Assembly: GCA_964586595.1 (NCBI GenBank) | Contig: CAZPHB010000003.1 | Span: 62,001 to 126,000, forward strand | Length of the DNA: 64,000 nt | Source of the DNA: REEB481 sp964586595 | GTDB taxonomy: Bacteria > Bacteroidota > Bacteroidia > NS11-12g > UBA955 | Direction of reading: 5' to 3' | Notes under the pieces: generated by a model | Databases searched by the model: none | The model's input: only the letters and a program-made list of their open reading frames with translations | Told to the model about the DNA's origin: nothing | Program-made: the position numbers and the translations under genes | Shown here: one piece after another, positions 34,677 to 43,922 of the stretch | Layout of the letters: each line of letters opens with the position of its first letter | Numbering within the stretch: the stretch's first letter is position 1

Positions 34677-37600
34677 TTAGTTCTTTACGAAACGGATGCT
34701 CTGTTTGGTTCCGTTCACCTCTGTGGTGATCAGGTACATTCCGTTGTTCAGGTTGCTCAGGTCAAGCTGACGTACAGAAGCAGGATAGCTGGCTACAATA
34801 CGACCTGCCATATCGCTCACATGGTAGCTCACTGCTTCTGAAGGAAGCACTACCTGGATGTTGTTATGGGCAGGATTTGGGTACACGAACAGGTTCATGT
34901 TCATGCTGTTTGCAGCAGACTGGCTGTTGATACCGGCTTTATCCAGCGCAACTTCAGTACCGCTCACTGCGTCTTTGTCAGCAACTACGTTGATGGGAGC
35001 TGGAGGCGCAGTAAATAAACCTTGAGTCAGGTTGTACGTGCCGGTACTGTTGAAAAGAGTATTTTCAGTGCTGGTGATTGTACCACTTGCGATTGAACCA
35101 CCAATGCTGCGCCATGATCCATTATCCAACCAGGCAATACGATCAAATGAACCAGACGTTGGCAGTCCAAAATAAACATCAATATTATCAGTTGAGATGC
35201 GCTCTACAGTCCAATAATTGGCGCTGTTAATGGAAGTAAGACTGCTGTGCAGGTCTGGATCTACGCCTGCAGGATCAGCTGCGAGTGCAACAATTTTCCA
35301 GTCGTTAACAGTACTGGAGGTAACGATGGTCAAAGGAAGGTAGTTGCTGGAATTACCACCAACAGGTACAACAATTTTACTTCCGGATAAGGCACCGTCA
35401 GTCTTATTCACATAAGCTATTCCGATGATGTAAGATGTGTTGTTACCACCGCTGATGCCGTTGCTGGTCAGTGTGGCTTTGTTTCCGTCAGGATCAATGA
35501 GTCCTTTGGTCAGGGTCAATGCACCGAAGTTAACATCGCTTGCCAATACTACATTGCCTGAAGATGCTTTATTGATAACTACTGGAGTGCCGCTCAATCC
35601 GCCAGCGCTTACAGAAGAAAGAATCTGATTGCCGCTTGCCCTGTTGAAGGTAAGGGAAGTCATGGTGTTGTTGCTGCTGCCAATCATCACACGGCCTTGA
35701 GCCTGGAACATACCGCCACTTACGTTTGAAGTAGCACCGATGGTGCGGAACGAATCAGTTACAACGATGTTGTCATTGCTGAAGCTGGCCGTATTGTGGA
35801 TGTTCAATTTGGTGAAGGTAGTGGTGGTAACAGCCGAAGTATTGTAGCTCAGGTCGTGAGCGGCATTACCTGTCATATTCCAGGTACAAGTGTTGGCGCG
35901 GAACATGGCACCTGCACCGAGACGCAGGTATCCACGGAGGTTCACAATACCATTACTGGTAGGTGAATTGAAAATACCATTCTTGTCAACATGTACATTG
36001 TTCAGATTCAGGGTAGAGCCTGCAAGTGGGTGCAATTGACCGCCGCGGATGTAGAGCAGACCCGAAACATTCAGGCCATTTACACCGGTGTACAACATGC
36101 TGTTGAAAGTTACTTCAACATTGCCGAGGAATAGTTGACCATTCCCTTTATCGGCGCGTACCTGTGCACCCTGAAGAATCATTGTTCCGACAGTCAGCAT
36201 TGCGGTATCACCTTCCAAACGAATGTAACCTCTGTAACGTGTAGTTGCAGTGATGCTGCCCATGCTTACCGTATCACGGATGATGGCATGTTTGGTGCTG
36301 TTGGTTTGGTTGAACACTACGTCAGCACCATCGCAGGGACACTTATCGCCAACCCAGTTGAACCTGTTGCTCCACTGTTCGTCCCTTCCACCGCCGTCCC
36401 ATACTACGGTTCCATCCGAGCAGGTGTTTGGTGCGGTAGTGTACACACGAACTACGCCTTTGTTGCTGCTATATTCCCTGGAACCACCGGCTACGCGGGT
36501 ACCGTTTCCGGAAATTGATACACGACGACCAAATTGTTCTCCTGCGGCACTTCCGTTAACATCGTCGGTTAATGCCTGATTCCAACCGGAACCCAGGTTC
36601 TTGAAAATTCTGAAGTGTCCGGAATTTACGCCGCCACCATCGTTGCGTGGTGCACCAATCACAACGGTACGGCCATTGTAAGAAATCCCAACTTCAAAAC
36701 CTGATGAGTCACCTGCAGCTTCACCTGCAATGTCGGAACCAACCTGGGTCCAGGCTGAGCTTCCGGCAAATTCAAAAATACGTGCAACACCTGAACGGGT
36801 ACCGTTGGCAGAACTCTTTGGAGCGCCAACTACTAAGGTGTCTCCGGAATGAGACAAACCAATACTCCAGCCTGATTCTTCACCTGCTGAACCGTTGATG
36901 TCTGATCCCACCTGTACCCATGCAGATGTACCTGAATTCCAATCATAAATGCGCACATGACCAGCGTTGGAGCCACCGTCGTCATTAGATGTTCCACCTG
37001 CAGCAATGCGGTTTCCGTCTGCAGAAATGCTCACAGAATATCCAAAGAAATCGCCGAGGTTCTCACCATAAATGGTGCTGCCCTTCTGATTCCAGGTGCT
37101 GCCATCCCAAGTGAAGGCGCGAATCATTCCGATATCGGTTTGCGTGGCGGTAGGTCCATTGTTTGAATGCGCACCAACGATCATGGAATTACCGTCTGCA
37201 GAAATTTTAACGGCGGTACCGCTCAAATCCCCGCCTGCAACGCCATCAATGTCACTGCCGAGTTGTGCCCATGCAGTACCATTCCAACGATATACGCGCA
37301 CATGACCGGCAGAAACACCACCATCGTCATTGTTCGGAGCGCCAATGGCCACAGTCAAACCGTCGGCCGATAATGAAACTGAAGTACCTGATTCGTCGTC
37401 GGTGGCTTCACCGAAGATGGTGGAACCTTTTTGGGTCCAAGTGCCACCAACCAGTTCAAAAATGCGCACAGCGCCTGCTTTGGAATTGGTCCATGAAGCA
37501 CCAACAGCTACTGTCAGGCCGTTGGCGGATAATGCATTGGCCATTTGCATGTGGAAGCCGGATGCGCCTCCGATGATGTCGGAGCCTACCTGTGATTGGG

Positions 37601-37679
37601 CTGAAAGTCCTGTTGCGCACAACGAAGCCATTACAGCCACACTTAGGTTTTTCAAGTGGGGAGTTATGTATTTTCTCAT
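34677..37679 (-). CDS. Secreted FG-GAP/beta-propeller protein with type IX sorting domain
   Basis: A 1000-residue surface or secreted protein. It has a signal peptide (MRKYITPHLKN...SVAVMASLCATGLSAQ), then seven repeats of about 55-60 residues over roughly residues 27-425 with the core VGSDI-G...SG..VSISADG..VAIGAP.NDDGG..AGHVRIY.W..W.Q, and a Cys-containing linker (GDKCPCDGADVVF). A long Gly/Ser/Thr-rich beta region follows to about residue 900. The C-terminal domain (VYPNPAHNNIQVVL..DMAGRIV..LDLSNLNNGMYLI) is a type A T9SS sorting signal, so it is cargo of the system made by gldKLMN here. The in-frame upstream ATG at 37763 is rejected because a signal peptide starts at 37679 and the promoter lies between. 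Function unknown; probably adhesion. Confidence 0.9.
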   Translation of the reverse strand: MRKYITPHLKNLSVAVMASLCATGLSAQSQVGSDIIGGASGFHMQMANALSANGLTVAVGASWTNSKAGAVRIFELVGGTWTQKGSTIFGEATDDESGTSVSLSADGLTVAIGAPNNDDGGVSAGHVRVYRWNGTAWAQLGSDIDGVAGGDLSGTAVKISADGNSMIVGAHSNNGPTATQTDIGMIRAFTWDGSTWNQKGSTIYGENLGDFFGYSVSISADGNRIAAGGTSNDDGGSNAGHVRIYDWNSGTSAWVQVGSDINGSAGEESGWSIGLSHSGDTLVVGAPKSSANGTRSGVARIFEFAGSSAWTQVGSDIAGEAAGDSSGFEVGISYNGRTVVIGAPRNDGGGVNSGHFRIFKNLGSGWNQALTDDVNGSAAGEQFGRRVSISGNGTRVAGGSREYSSNKGVVRVYTTAPNTCSDGTVVWDGGGRDEQWSNRFNWVGDKCPCDGADVVFNQTNSTKHAIIRDTVSMGSITATTRYRGYIRLEGDTAMLTVGTMILQGAQVRADKGNGQLFLGNVEVTFNSMLYTGVNGLNVSGLLYIRGGQLHPLAGSTLNLNNVHVDKNGIFNSPTSNGIVNLRGYLRLGAGAMFRANTCTWNMTGNAAHDLSYNTSAVTTTTFTKLNIHNTASFSNDNIVVTDSFRTIGATSNVSGGMFQAQGRVMIGSSNNTMTSLTFNRASGNQILSSVSAGGLSGTPVVINKASSGNVVLASDVNFGALTLTKGLIDPDGNKATLTSNGISGGNNTSYIIGIAYVNKTDGALSGSKIVVPVGGNSSNYLPLTIVTSSTVNDWKIVALAADPAGVDPDLHSSLTSINSANYWTVERISTDNIDVYFGLPTSGSFDRIAWLDNGSWRSIGGSIASGTITSTENTLFNSTGTYNLTQGLFTAPPAPINVVADKDAVSGTEVALDKAGINSQSAANSMNMNLFVYPNPAHNNIQVVLPSEAVSYHVSDMAGRIVASYPASVRQLDLSNLNNGMYLITTEVNGTKQSIRFVKN

Positions 37680-37699
37680 AGAATTGTTTATTGTTGGTG

Positions 37700-37707
37700 C
37701 AAAGTTA
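37700..37707 (-). promoter_or_regulatory. -7 box for the secreted FG-GAP gene
   Basis: TAACTTTG on the minus strand, an exact TAnnTTTG match ending 20 nt before the ATG at 37679. No clear -33 element at the normal spacing. Confidence 0.5.
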
Positions 37708-37795
37708 ATAAGCCTCGAGGTGCGCTCCGGATTTGTGGAAAAGTATATGACAACTTGTCCCAATATGATGTGTTTTTAAAGGAATGTTGAAGCAT

Positions 37796-37823
37796 TTAAG
37801 AAGTTTCTCAGGAAACTTCTTAA
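37796..37823. repeat. Perfect 12-bp palindromic hairpin downstream of parC
   Basis: TTAAGAAGTTTC (37796-37807) and GAAACTTCTTAA (37812-37823) form a perfect stem around a TCAG loop. It lies 33 nt after the parC stop on the minus strand, but no T-run follows, so it may be a weak terminator, an mRNA end stabiliser or a dyad operator. Confidence 0.5.
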
Positions 37824-37855
37824 CATAAGCAACCATTGACCTGCAGCAAAGCTTT

Positions 37856-40468
37856 TTACAGCAAGTTCAATTGGCTGTTTGTACCATCTTCCTCAGTGCT
37901 GTGATCCGGTGTAGTTTTCTGCCCTGTTGTCAGGTCAATGTTCTCGGTCCTGGAAGATAAAAGGGTTACTTTCAGAACATTTAATTCATGCCATTTTGTT
38001 CCAAGTGCTTTCCATCCTTTCAACTCCGTTAACGCACTAAACTTGAAGGTTTCTTTACACGTTTTCTTGTCCGCGCCGCTCCATGAAATCTCAAGCTCTG
38101 GATCACCAATCAGGCTGCAGGCAAGCAGCTTATTTCCCTGGTCATCACCAATGAAGTTGAATTTCTTATCCAACGACAGGGTTTCAATCAGGAACTTCTT
38201 TGCATACCATTTCTTTTGTGCTCCGTGGTAATAAAACGCATGAACAGGTACTTGAGGGTCGAATTTCTGAACCAAGTATGTTTGCTCGGTATTGTATCTG
38301 TTGGTTAAAGCATAATCGGTGAGTTCGTAGTGGCCGTCGTTCCAGATGACCAATATGCGGTCTTCGCCATCGAAGCTGCCCAGAAATTGCCCATGACCGT
38401 CGGTGTTCAACCGCCCAACTTCGGGTTCGTACCAAATTTTTCGTCCTCCTGCAGTGCTTCGTCCTTTTTCTTTCAGTTCCACTTTGCGTACCGGATAACG
38501 TGTGAGCAGGTTTCCCTGTGAGCCCCTTCCTTTAATGGCAAGTTGGGCAAAGTCGTAATCGAACTGTTTCACCCTCGCACCGGCGAGGTTGCTTAAATGC
38601 ACCGCAATCTTTTCTGCTTCGGCGTTGCTGTTGGCCGTAAAATACAAAAGTTCACTACCGGGACTTCCCTGAGTAATGTCGTATTCTTTGTCCCGGATGA
38701 TTCCGGTGATGTTGAAGCGCTTCACAAGGGTTCGTTTGGATGCACCATCGTAGTAAACCACGTTGTACACCATGCGCTCGTCATTTTTTCTGAACACGTC
38801 CACGTGGATGATGTTTTTCCCCATGAATTGCTTTTCGCTCACTTTACTCACCATGTATTTCCCATCCTTTCGGATGGCAATGACGTCGTCAATGTCAGAA
38901 CAGTCACAAATGAACTCGTCTTTTTTCAGACCGTAGCCTACAAATCCTTCCTTTTTGTTGGCATATAGTTTAACGTTGGCCTCGGCAACAACATTGGCTT
39001 CAATGCTCTCAAAGCTGCGAATCTGGGTTTTGCGTTCGCGGCCCTTTCCATAATTCTTGATCAGTTTCCTGAACCATTCCACGGCATAATCGGTGAGGTT
39101 GTTCAGGTGGTGCTGTACCTCGGCAATCTGCGTTTCAACACCGCGTATATGTTCATCGGCCTTGAAGCTGTCAAATTTGGAAATACGTTTGATTTTAATT
39201 TCCGTAAGCCGGACAATGTCATCGCGCGTTACCTCTCGGCGAAGGAGTTTTTTGAAGGGTGTTAAGCCCAGGTCTATGGTTTCAATGACAGCCTCCCAGG
39301 TTTCACATTCTTCGATGTCGCGGTAAATGCGGTTTTCTATGAATATTTTCTCCAGAGAAGATAAATGCCAATCATCCTCCAGCCTGTTGAGCTTGTTCGC
39401 CAGGCTTTTGCGAAGCAGTTCCAGGGTATTTGCGGTGCTGCGTTCCAGGATTTCATTCACGCTGAGGAATGCCGGCTTATCACCTACAATTACACAGGCG
39501 GCCGGTGAAATACTCACTTCACAGTCGGTGAATGCATAAAGCGCATCTATGGTCTTATCGGGTGAAGTGCCCGGGGCAAGTTGTATTTCTACTTCAACAT
39601 CCTTGGCGGTATTGTCAACCACCTTTTTGATTTTTATTTTGCCTGAATCGGCGGCTTTCAGGATGCTTTCAATCAGGGAACCGGTTGTGGTGCTGTAGGG
39701 GATTTCCTTGATCAGCAATCGCGACTTGTCGGCTTCCTCTATCCGGGCGCGAACCCTAATCCTGCTTCCTTTTTTACCGCCGTTGTAGTTGCTGAAATCA
39801 GCCATGCCGGCCGTAGGGAAATCAGGCAGGATGTTGGTTTTCTTGCCGCGGAGTACGTCAATGCTGGCTTCACATAACTCGATAAAGTTATGGGGCATGA
39901 TTTTGGTACTCAAACCAACGGCAATGCCTTCCACACCCTGAGCAAGCACCAGCGGAAAGCGCACCGGAAGCAAGAGGGGTTCTCGCTTGCGGCCGTCATA
40001 ACTTAACTGCCAGTTGGTTAGCTCCTCATCATAAAGCACTTCCAGCGCGAATTTGCTCAGGCGGGCTTCGATATATCGGGGAGCAGCGGCACTGTCGCCG
40101 GTAGCAGGATCGCCCCAGTTTCCCTGGGTATCAATCAACAGGTTCTTTTGGCCAATATTAACCAGAGCATCGCCAATGGCCGCATCACCGTGCGGGTGGT
40201 ATGCCATGGTTGCACCGATGATGTTGGCAACCTTGTTGTATCGACCGTCATCCATTTCCTTCATGGCATGAAGGATGCGGCGTTGCACGGGTTTTAAGCC
40301 ATCTTCCAGTGCCGGTACCGCACGTTCCAGGATTACATAGCTGGCATAGTCTATGAACCAATTTTGAAAAAGGCCACTTACAGGCTGTATTTCACTGTGC
40401 CCGGAACCGATGATGGTTTCAGAAGGTGCTTCATCAGAAGGAAGGATATGTTCTTCGTCGTGGTTCAA
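37856..40468 (-). CDS. parC: DNA topoisomerase IV subunit A (ParC), type IIA
   Basis: An 870-residue type IIA topoisomerase A subunit. The breakage-reunion domain contains LEDGLKPVQRRILHAM, YHPHGDAAIGDALV and the catalytic Tyr at about residue 132 (AAPRYIEARLS). The C-terminal part holds beta-pinwheel-like repeats, such as the one around GQFLGSFDGEDRILV, and lacks an obvious GyrA box. The pattern matches the Bacteroidota ParC, which decatenates chromosomes. At the position of the quinolone-contact Ser after HPHGD it has Ala. The start is TTG; no ATG or GTG is placed suitably. Its ParE partner is not in the window. GyrA is the alternative. Confidence 0.88.
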   Translation of the reverse strand: MNHDEEHILPSDEAPSETIIGSGHSEIQPVSGLFQNWFIDYASYVILERAVPALEDGLKPVQRRILHAMKEMDDGRYNKVANIIGATMAYHPHGDAAIGDALVNIGQKNLLIDTQGNWGDPATGDSAAAPRYIEARLSKFALEVLYDEELTNWQLSYDGRKREPLLLPVRFPLVLAQGVEGIAVGLSTKIMPHNFIELCEASIDVLRGKKTNILPDFPTAGMADFSNYNGGKKGSRIRVRARIEEADKSRLLIKEIPYSTTTGSLIESILKAADSGKIKIKKVVDNTAKDVEVEIQLAPGTSPDKTIDALYAFTDCEVSISPAACVIVGDKPAFLSVNEILERSTANTLELLRKSLANKLNRLEDDWHLSSLEKIFIENRIYRDIEECETWEAVIETIDLGLTPFKKLLRREVTRDDIVRLTEIKIKRISKFDSFKADEHIRGVETQIAEVQHHLNNLTDYAVEWFRKLIKNYGKGRERKTQIRSFESIEANVVAEANVKLYANKKEGFVGYGLKKDEFICDCSDIDDVIAIRKDGKYMVSKVSEKQFMGKNIIHVDVFRKNDERMVYNVVYYDGASKRTLVKRFNITGIIRDKEYDITQGSPGSELLYFTANSNAEAEKIAVHLSNLAGARVKQFDYDFAQLAIKGRGSQGNLLTRYPVRKVELKEKGRSTAGGRKIWYEPEVGRLNTDGHGQFLGSFDGEDRILVIWNDGHYELTDYALTNRYNTEQTYLVQKFDPQVPVHAFYYHGAQKKWYAKKFLIETLSLDKKFNFIGDDQGNKLLACSLIGDPELEISWSGADKKTCKETFKFSALTELKGWKALGTKWHELNVLKVTLLSSRTENIDLTTGQKTTPDHSTEEDGTNSQLNLL

Positions 40469-40537
40469 GGAAGGTACAAAAAAAGCATCCGGACGGCATT
40501 TGCTGTCCTCAGGTTTTGCACAGTGCTGTGCGTTTGC

Positions 40538-41176
40538 TTAGGAGTTCCACCAACCTTGTGGGTCATCGATGAACCTATGGATGCTTTCCATTTGTTCACC
40601 GTGGATGTACCCTTGCGCGGCGGCTACCGGCAACAGGTGGTCCAGGTCGGTTAACGTATGCAGGCGAATGTTTCGTTCCTCAAAACGCTTCTGGGTATCG
40701 GGGAAATTGTAGCTGAACAATGCCAGCATACCATGTACGGTTGCACCGGCTGCTTCCAAAGCATCAACTGCGGCAAGACTGCTTTTTCCGGTGCTTATTA
40801 AATCTTCAACAACCAAAACGGGCTGTTCCGGAACCAAACGACCCTCTATCTGATTTTTTAATCCGTGTTTTTTGGGTTCTGGTCGAACATAACAAAAAGG
40901 AAGTTCCAACCCATCGGCCAATAAAGCCCCGTGCGCAATACCGGCGGTTGCCACCCCTGCAATCATGCCAGCGTCGGAAAATGCACGTCCGGCGGCTTCC
41001 ATCAAACTATTTTTTATAAAAGTTCTGATCTCTGGAAAACTAAGTAAAACCCTGTTGTCGCAGTATATGGGAGCGCGAATTCCGCTTGTCCATGTAAAAG
41101 GGTCATCAGGACTTAATTGAACGGCTTTCACCTCGAGGAGATAATTTGCTAATTTTGCAGCGAGGTCTGAATTCAT
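40538..41176 (-). CDS. pyrE: Orotate phosphoribosyltransferase
   Basis: A 212-residue enzyme joining orotate to PRPP to form OMP in pyrimidine synthesis. The PRPP loop is VLVVEDLISTGKSSL; the N-terminal FTWTSGIRAPIYCDNR and GVATAGIAHGALLAD are family blocks. Its ATG shares the bases CATG with the ATG of the divergent Nudix gene (41174-41177). The promoter box TAGCTTTG sits inside the Nudix coding region, 7 nt before the ATG, predicting an essentially leaderless mRNA. parC follows after 69 nt. Confidence 0.95.
   Translation of the reverse strand: MNSDLAAKLANYLLEVKAVQLSPDDPFTWTSGIRAPIYCDNRVLLSFPEIRTFIKNSLMEAAGRAFSDAGMIAGVATAGIAHGALLADGLELPFCYVRPEPKKHGLKNQIEGRLVPEQPVLVVEDLISTGKSSLAAVDALEAAGATVHGMLALFSYNFPDTQKRFEERNIRLHTLTDLDHLLPVAAAQGYIHGEQMESIHRFIDDPQGWWNS
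41150..41157 (+). promoter_or_regulatory. -7 box for the Nudix gene, inside pyrE
   Basis: TAATTTTG, an exact TAnnTTTG match, ends 17 nt before the Nudix ATG and lies within the first codons of pyrE on the other strand. Confidence 0.5.
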
Positions 41177-41831
41177 GGAGGGGCAAAGCTACAAAATCTA
41201 CTTTAACCGCTGTTCCCTCATCATTGCGCCCACTCCGGAAGCCATTGCCGGAGTTCCAAATGTTTTCTTTATTGATGATGATGGATTGGAGCGTACCGTG
41301 CGCATCATGCTTTCGGATGAAAGCGCCGGTAAGAACCTTAATTATGTTTTGTTATCGGAACAGCCCAAACAGCAAATGGACTTCCTGATGGAACGCTTTC
41401 CCGTGGTAAGGGCAGCCGGTGGCATCGTGATGCATGAGGATCGGGAAATTCTGACCATTTTTCGCAATGGTTTTTGGGATTTGCCGAAAGGGAAGATTGA
41501 GAAAATGGAGGATAAAAAAGCAGCAGCACTCCGTGAAGTTGCCGAAGAAACAGGGCTGAAATCCATGAATCTTGTCGATAAAATTGGCGTAACTTATCAT
41601 GCATACGCTGATGATTATTCTCCCATCATCCTCAAGGAAACACATTGGTATCGCATGCATGCACGATTCCGGGGCGACCTGAAACCTCAGGTTGAAGAAG
41701 GTATTACCGAAGTCCGTTGGGCTCCGCTGGATTTTTTCACATCGCCTGATTTTCAGGCTTTTGATTCCATCCGTGAATTATTACACGGTGTTATTCATAG
41801 CCTTACCACCGAAGGCACAAATGGCGTATAA
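41175..41831 (+). CDS. Nudix hydrolase
   Basis: A 218-residue protein with a complete Nudix box at residues 106-128: G, the Glu-containing middle and REVAEETGL supply the metal-binding acids. The family hydrolyses nucleoside-diphosphate-linked compounds; the exact substrate is unknown. The N-terminal about 75 residues (GQSYKIYFNRCSLIIAPTP) form an extra domain typical of Bacteroidota Nudix proteins next to pyrE. The ATG overlaps the pyrE ATG on the other strand by two bases, and the 3' end overlaps convergent coaD by 37 nt. Confidence 0.88.
   Translation: MEGQSYKIYFNRCSLIIAPTPEAIAGVPNVFFIDDDGLERTVRIMLSDESAGKNLNYVLLSEQPKQQMDFLMERFPVVRAAGGIVMHEDREILTIFRNGFWDLPKGKIEKMEDKKAAALREVAEETGLKSMNLVDKIGVTYHAYADDYSPIILKETHWYRMHARFRGDLKPQVEEGITEVRWAPLDFFTSPDFQAFDSIRELLHGVIHSLTTEGTNGV
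41184..41191 (-). promoter_or_regulatory. -7 box for pyrE, inside the Nudix gene
   Basis: TAGCTTTG on the minus strand, an exact TAnnTTTG match, ends 7 nt before the pyrE ATG and lies within the first codons of the Nudix gene. Confidence 0.5.
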
Positions 41832-42253
41832 TCGCCTCCATAAACTATGATGTCGCGCACCACGGTGCTGCTGATGTTGTTTAATTCAGGACTGGTAATC
41901 AGGAATATGGTTTCAATGCCGGAATCCAATTTGCGATTCACCTGTGCCAGATGAGCTTCATATTCAAAGTCACCTGAGCTGCGTAAACCCCTGATGATGT
42001 AAGAAGCACCAACTTTTCGGCAAAATGCCACCGTGAGTTCTTCATAGCTTTCTACACGAATTCCAGGGTTGTTCTTGAACAGTTCCCGAATCCAGTTCAT
42101 CCTTTGTTCCAAAGGGAAAAGATTTTGTTTTTTGGAATTCTTGCCAACAGCCACAACCACCTCGTCAAAGATGTTTGCCGCACGCATGACAATGTCGGCA
42201 TGACCCAGGGTAATCGGGTCAAAAGTTCCTGGAAAAACCGCTGTTTTCTTCAT
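41795..42253 (-). CDS. coaD: Phosphopantetheine adenylyltransferase
   Basis: A 152-residue nucleotidyltransferase making dephospho-CoA from 4'-phosphopantetheine and ATP. The ATP motif T/HxGH is seen as FDPITLGHADI (His18), the C-terminal ISSTVVRD holds the S/TxxxR-like ATP loop, and YIIRGLRSSGDFEYE binds pantetheine. Normal length. It shares 37 nt of 3' end with the convergent Nudix gene, which has no terminator. A TATCTTCG box (one mismatch) lies 10 nt before the ATG. Confidence 0.95.
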   Translation of the reverse strand: MKKTAVFPGTFDPITLGHADIVMRAANIFDEVVVAVGKNSKKQNLFPLEQRMNWIRELFKNNPGIRVESYEELTVAFCRKVGASYIIRGLRSSGDFEYEAHLAQVNRKLDSGIETIFLITSPELNNISSTVVRDIIVYGGDYTPFVPSVVRL

Positions 42254-42277
42254 GACACCGGGGCGAAGATACTGGAA

Positions 42278-43918
42278 TCAGCGTGTTCCGAAGTGGATCA
42301 GATAAAGCGTATCCACTGCCTTCCCGCGCGTGGCGCGATTCAGAAAGTTAAGCCGAAGGGTAGTAGGGCGGTAATCGGCGTAGGTTTTATAGATGGTGTA
42401 ATCACATTGCGCCGCTTTCAGGCTGTCCAGCGTGTTCTTTTTGCACAAGGTGTAATAAGGTTTACAAATCCGGATGTCGTTGCCGTGCCAATACGGACTG
42501 ATGTGTTCACTGTAGAACTCAAACGCGTGGATGTTCGACGCCTGAGGCGCATGCCTGAACTGTTCTATTGGAATGTTTAATGCGCTGATGTCGCGGGCTG
42601 CTGCTGCAGGCGCTTCATAACGCAATAAATTGGGGTAGAAATAGCTGTTCATCTGAAAATTAAGGGCTGCAACGGCGAGTACACATGCCACAATCCATTT
42701 CTGAAGTACCGTGCCGTGTTGCTTGTTCCAGTATAGTACCATAGTCGCCCAGAATATGATCACACAAAGCAACAATCCCCAGAACCTTAAATTCTGCGGC
42801 GGGAAAATGAACACAGGGATGGCCAAAGCCAGCAACACCATTACCGGTGGAAACAGCCGGAAGGCGGCAAGGAACCAACGCGCGGATTTTGTTTGCTGTT
42901 CCAGCTGCACCTTCAGAAAGCCGGCCAGAAACATGGCCGCAAACGGATAACATACGAATACGTAATGCGGCAGTTTATATTGAGAAAGGGATAGGGCCGC
43001 AAAGGGAAGCAGCCAGCCAAACAGACTAATGAATTCCGTTTGCACGGATATGGTTTGAAAGCGGCTGCGCATCCATGTGCTGATGTTTACGTATAAAGCG
43101 CCGATTACGGCAAGGCTCCAGGGTGCAAACGACCAAAGGAAAATATGCGTGAAATAAAAGTAGCCTGCATCGTTTGACCACACATTCTCGCCGGTGATGC
43201 GCCCAAAACTTTGCTTCCACAGAAAAAAATAAGGGCCTTCCCAACCGTATTGTCGGTACAATCCCACGAACATGGGCAAGAGCAGGATGCCTATGAGCAG
43301 CAAACCCAAAATCCAAACCGGACGAAAAATCTGTTTCCATTCTCGGCGCAACATCCAATGTCCGCCCAAAGCCATGGCCGGTGCAATCAGTCCTATCGGA
43401 CCTTTGCTCATCATGGCCAAGGCAATTCCGCCGAAGCCGGCAATGAAATGAAGGGCCTTCCCCGAGATGCTGAATCGATCCAGCTGCCAAACGGCAAACA
43501 CCACAAAACCTGCGAGCAGGGTATCGGTACGCACATCATTGTTGAACTGATACCAGGCAAGGCTGCTGCCCAGGATGATGGCGGCCAGCAATCCGGTATT
43601 GCGGTCGTACCACCGCTCTGTAAGCCGAAAAAGGCTGTATAAACCCAATAAGGTAACCAGGAAGCTGGGCAGCTTATACACCAGGTTCCCCGGCCCGAAG
43701 ATTTTGAACAGGAGGGCAGACAGCCAGAACAGCAACGGCGGTTTGTCCAGATAATTTTCGCCGCGGTGCATCACTTCCAAAAAATTACCCGAATCGGCCA
43801 TTTCACGGCTGATGGAAGCGTATTGCGAGGCATCTACATCCATCACATCCACCCATAATCCCGGGATGTAAGCAAGCAGCACCAGGGCCATCATCCCGTA
43901 AAGTGATTTTTCGCGCAT
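42278..43918 (-). CDS. Integral membrane glycosyltransferase, GT39/ArnT-like (PMT family)
   Basis: A 546-residue protein with about 11-12 membrane helices and the GT39/GT83 architecture: an N-terminal loop with acidic residues (DVMDVDASQYASISREM), the sequence NYLDKPPLLFWLSAL, and a C-terminal soluble part. Such enzymes use polyprenyl-phosphate sugars at the periplasmic face, for example to glycosylate lipid A or proteins. The acceptor is unknown. A perfect -7 box (TAAATTTG) 4 nt before the ATG suggests a leaderless mRNA. A REP-like inverted pair lies upstream. Confidence 0.88.
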   Translation of the reverse strand: MREKSLYGMMALVLLAYIPGLWVDVMDVDASQYASISREMADSGNFLEVMHRGENYLDKPPLLFWLSALLFKIFGPGNLVYKLPSFLVTLLGLYSLFRLTERWYDRNTGLLAAIILGSSLAWYQFNNDVRTDTLLAGFVVFAVWQLDRFSISGKALHFIAGFGGIALAMMSKGPIGLIAPAMALGGHWMLRREWKQIFRPVWILGLLLIGILLLPMFVGLYRQYGWEGPYFFLWKQSFGRITGENVWSNDAGYFYFTHIFLWSFAPWSLAVIGALYVNISTWMRSRFQTISVQTEFISLFGWLLPFAALSLSQYKLPHYVFVCYPFAAMFLAGFLKVQLEQQTKSARWFLAAFRLFPPVMVLLALAIPVFIFPPQNLRFWGLLLCVIIFWATMVLYWNKQHGTVLQKWIVACVLAVAALNFQMNSYFYPNLLRYEAPAAAARDISALNIPIEQFRHAPQASNIHAFEFYSEHISPYWHGNDIRICKPYYTLCKKNTLDSLKAAQCDYTIYKTYADYRPTTLRLNFLNRATRGKAVDTLYLIHFGTR

Positions 43919-43922
43919 GGCG

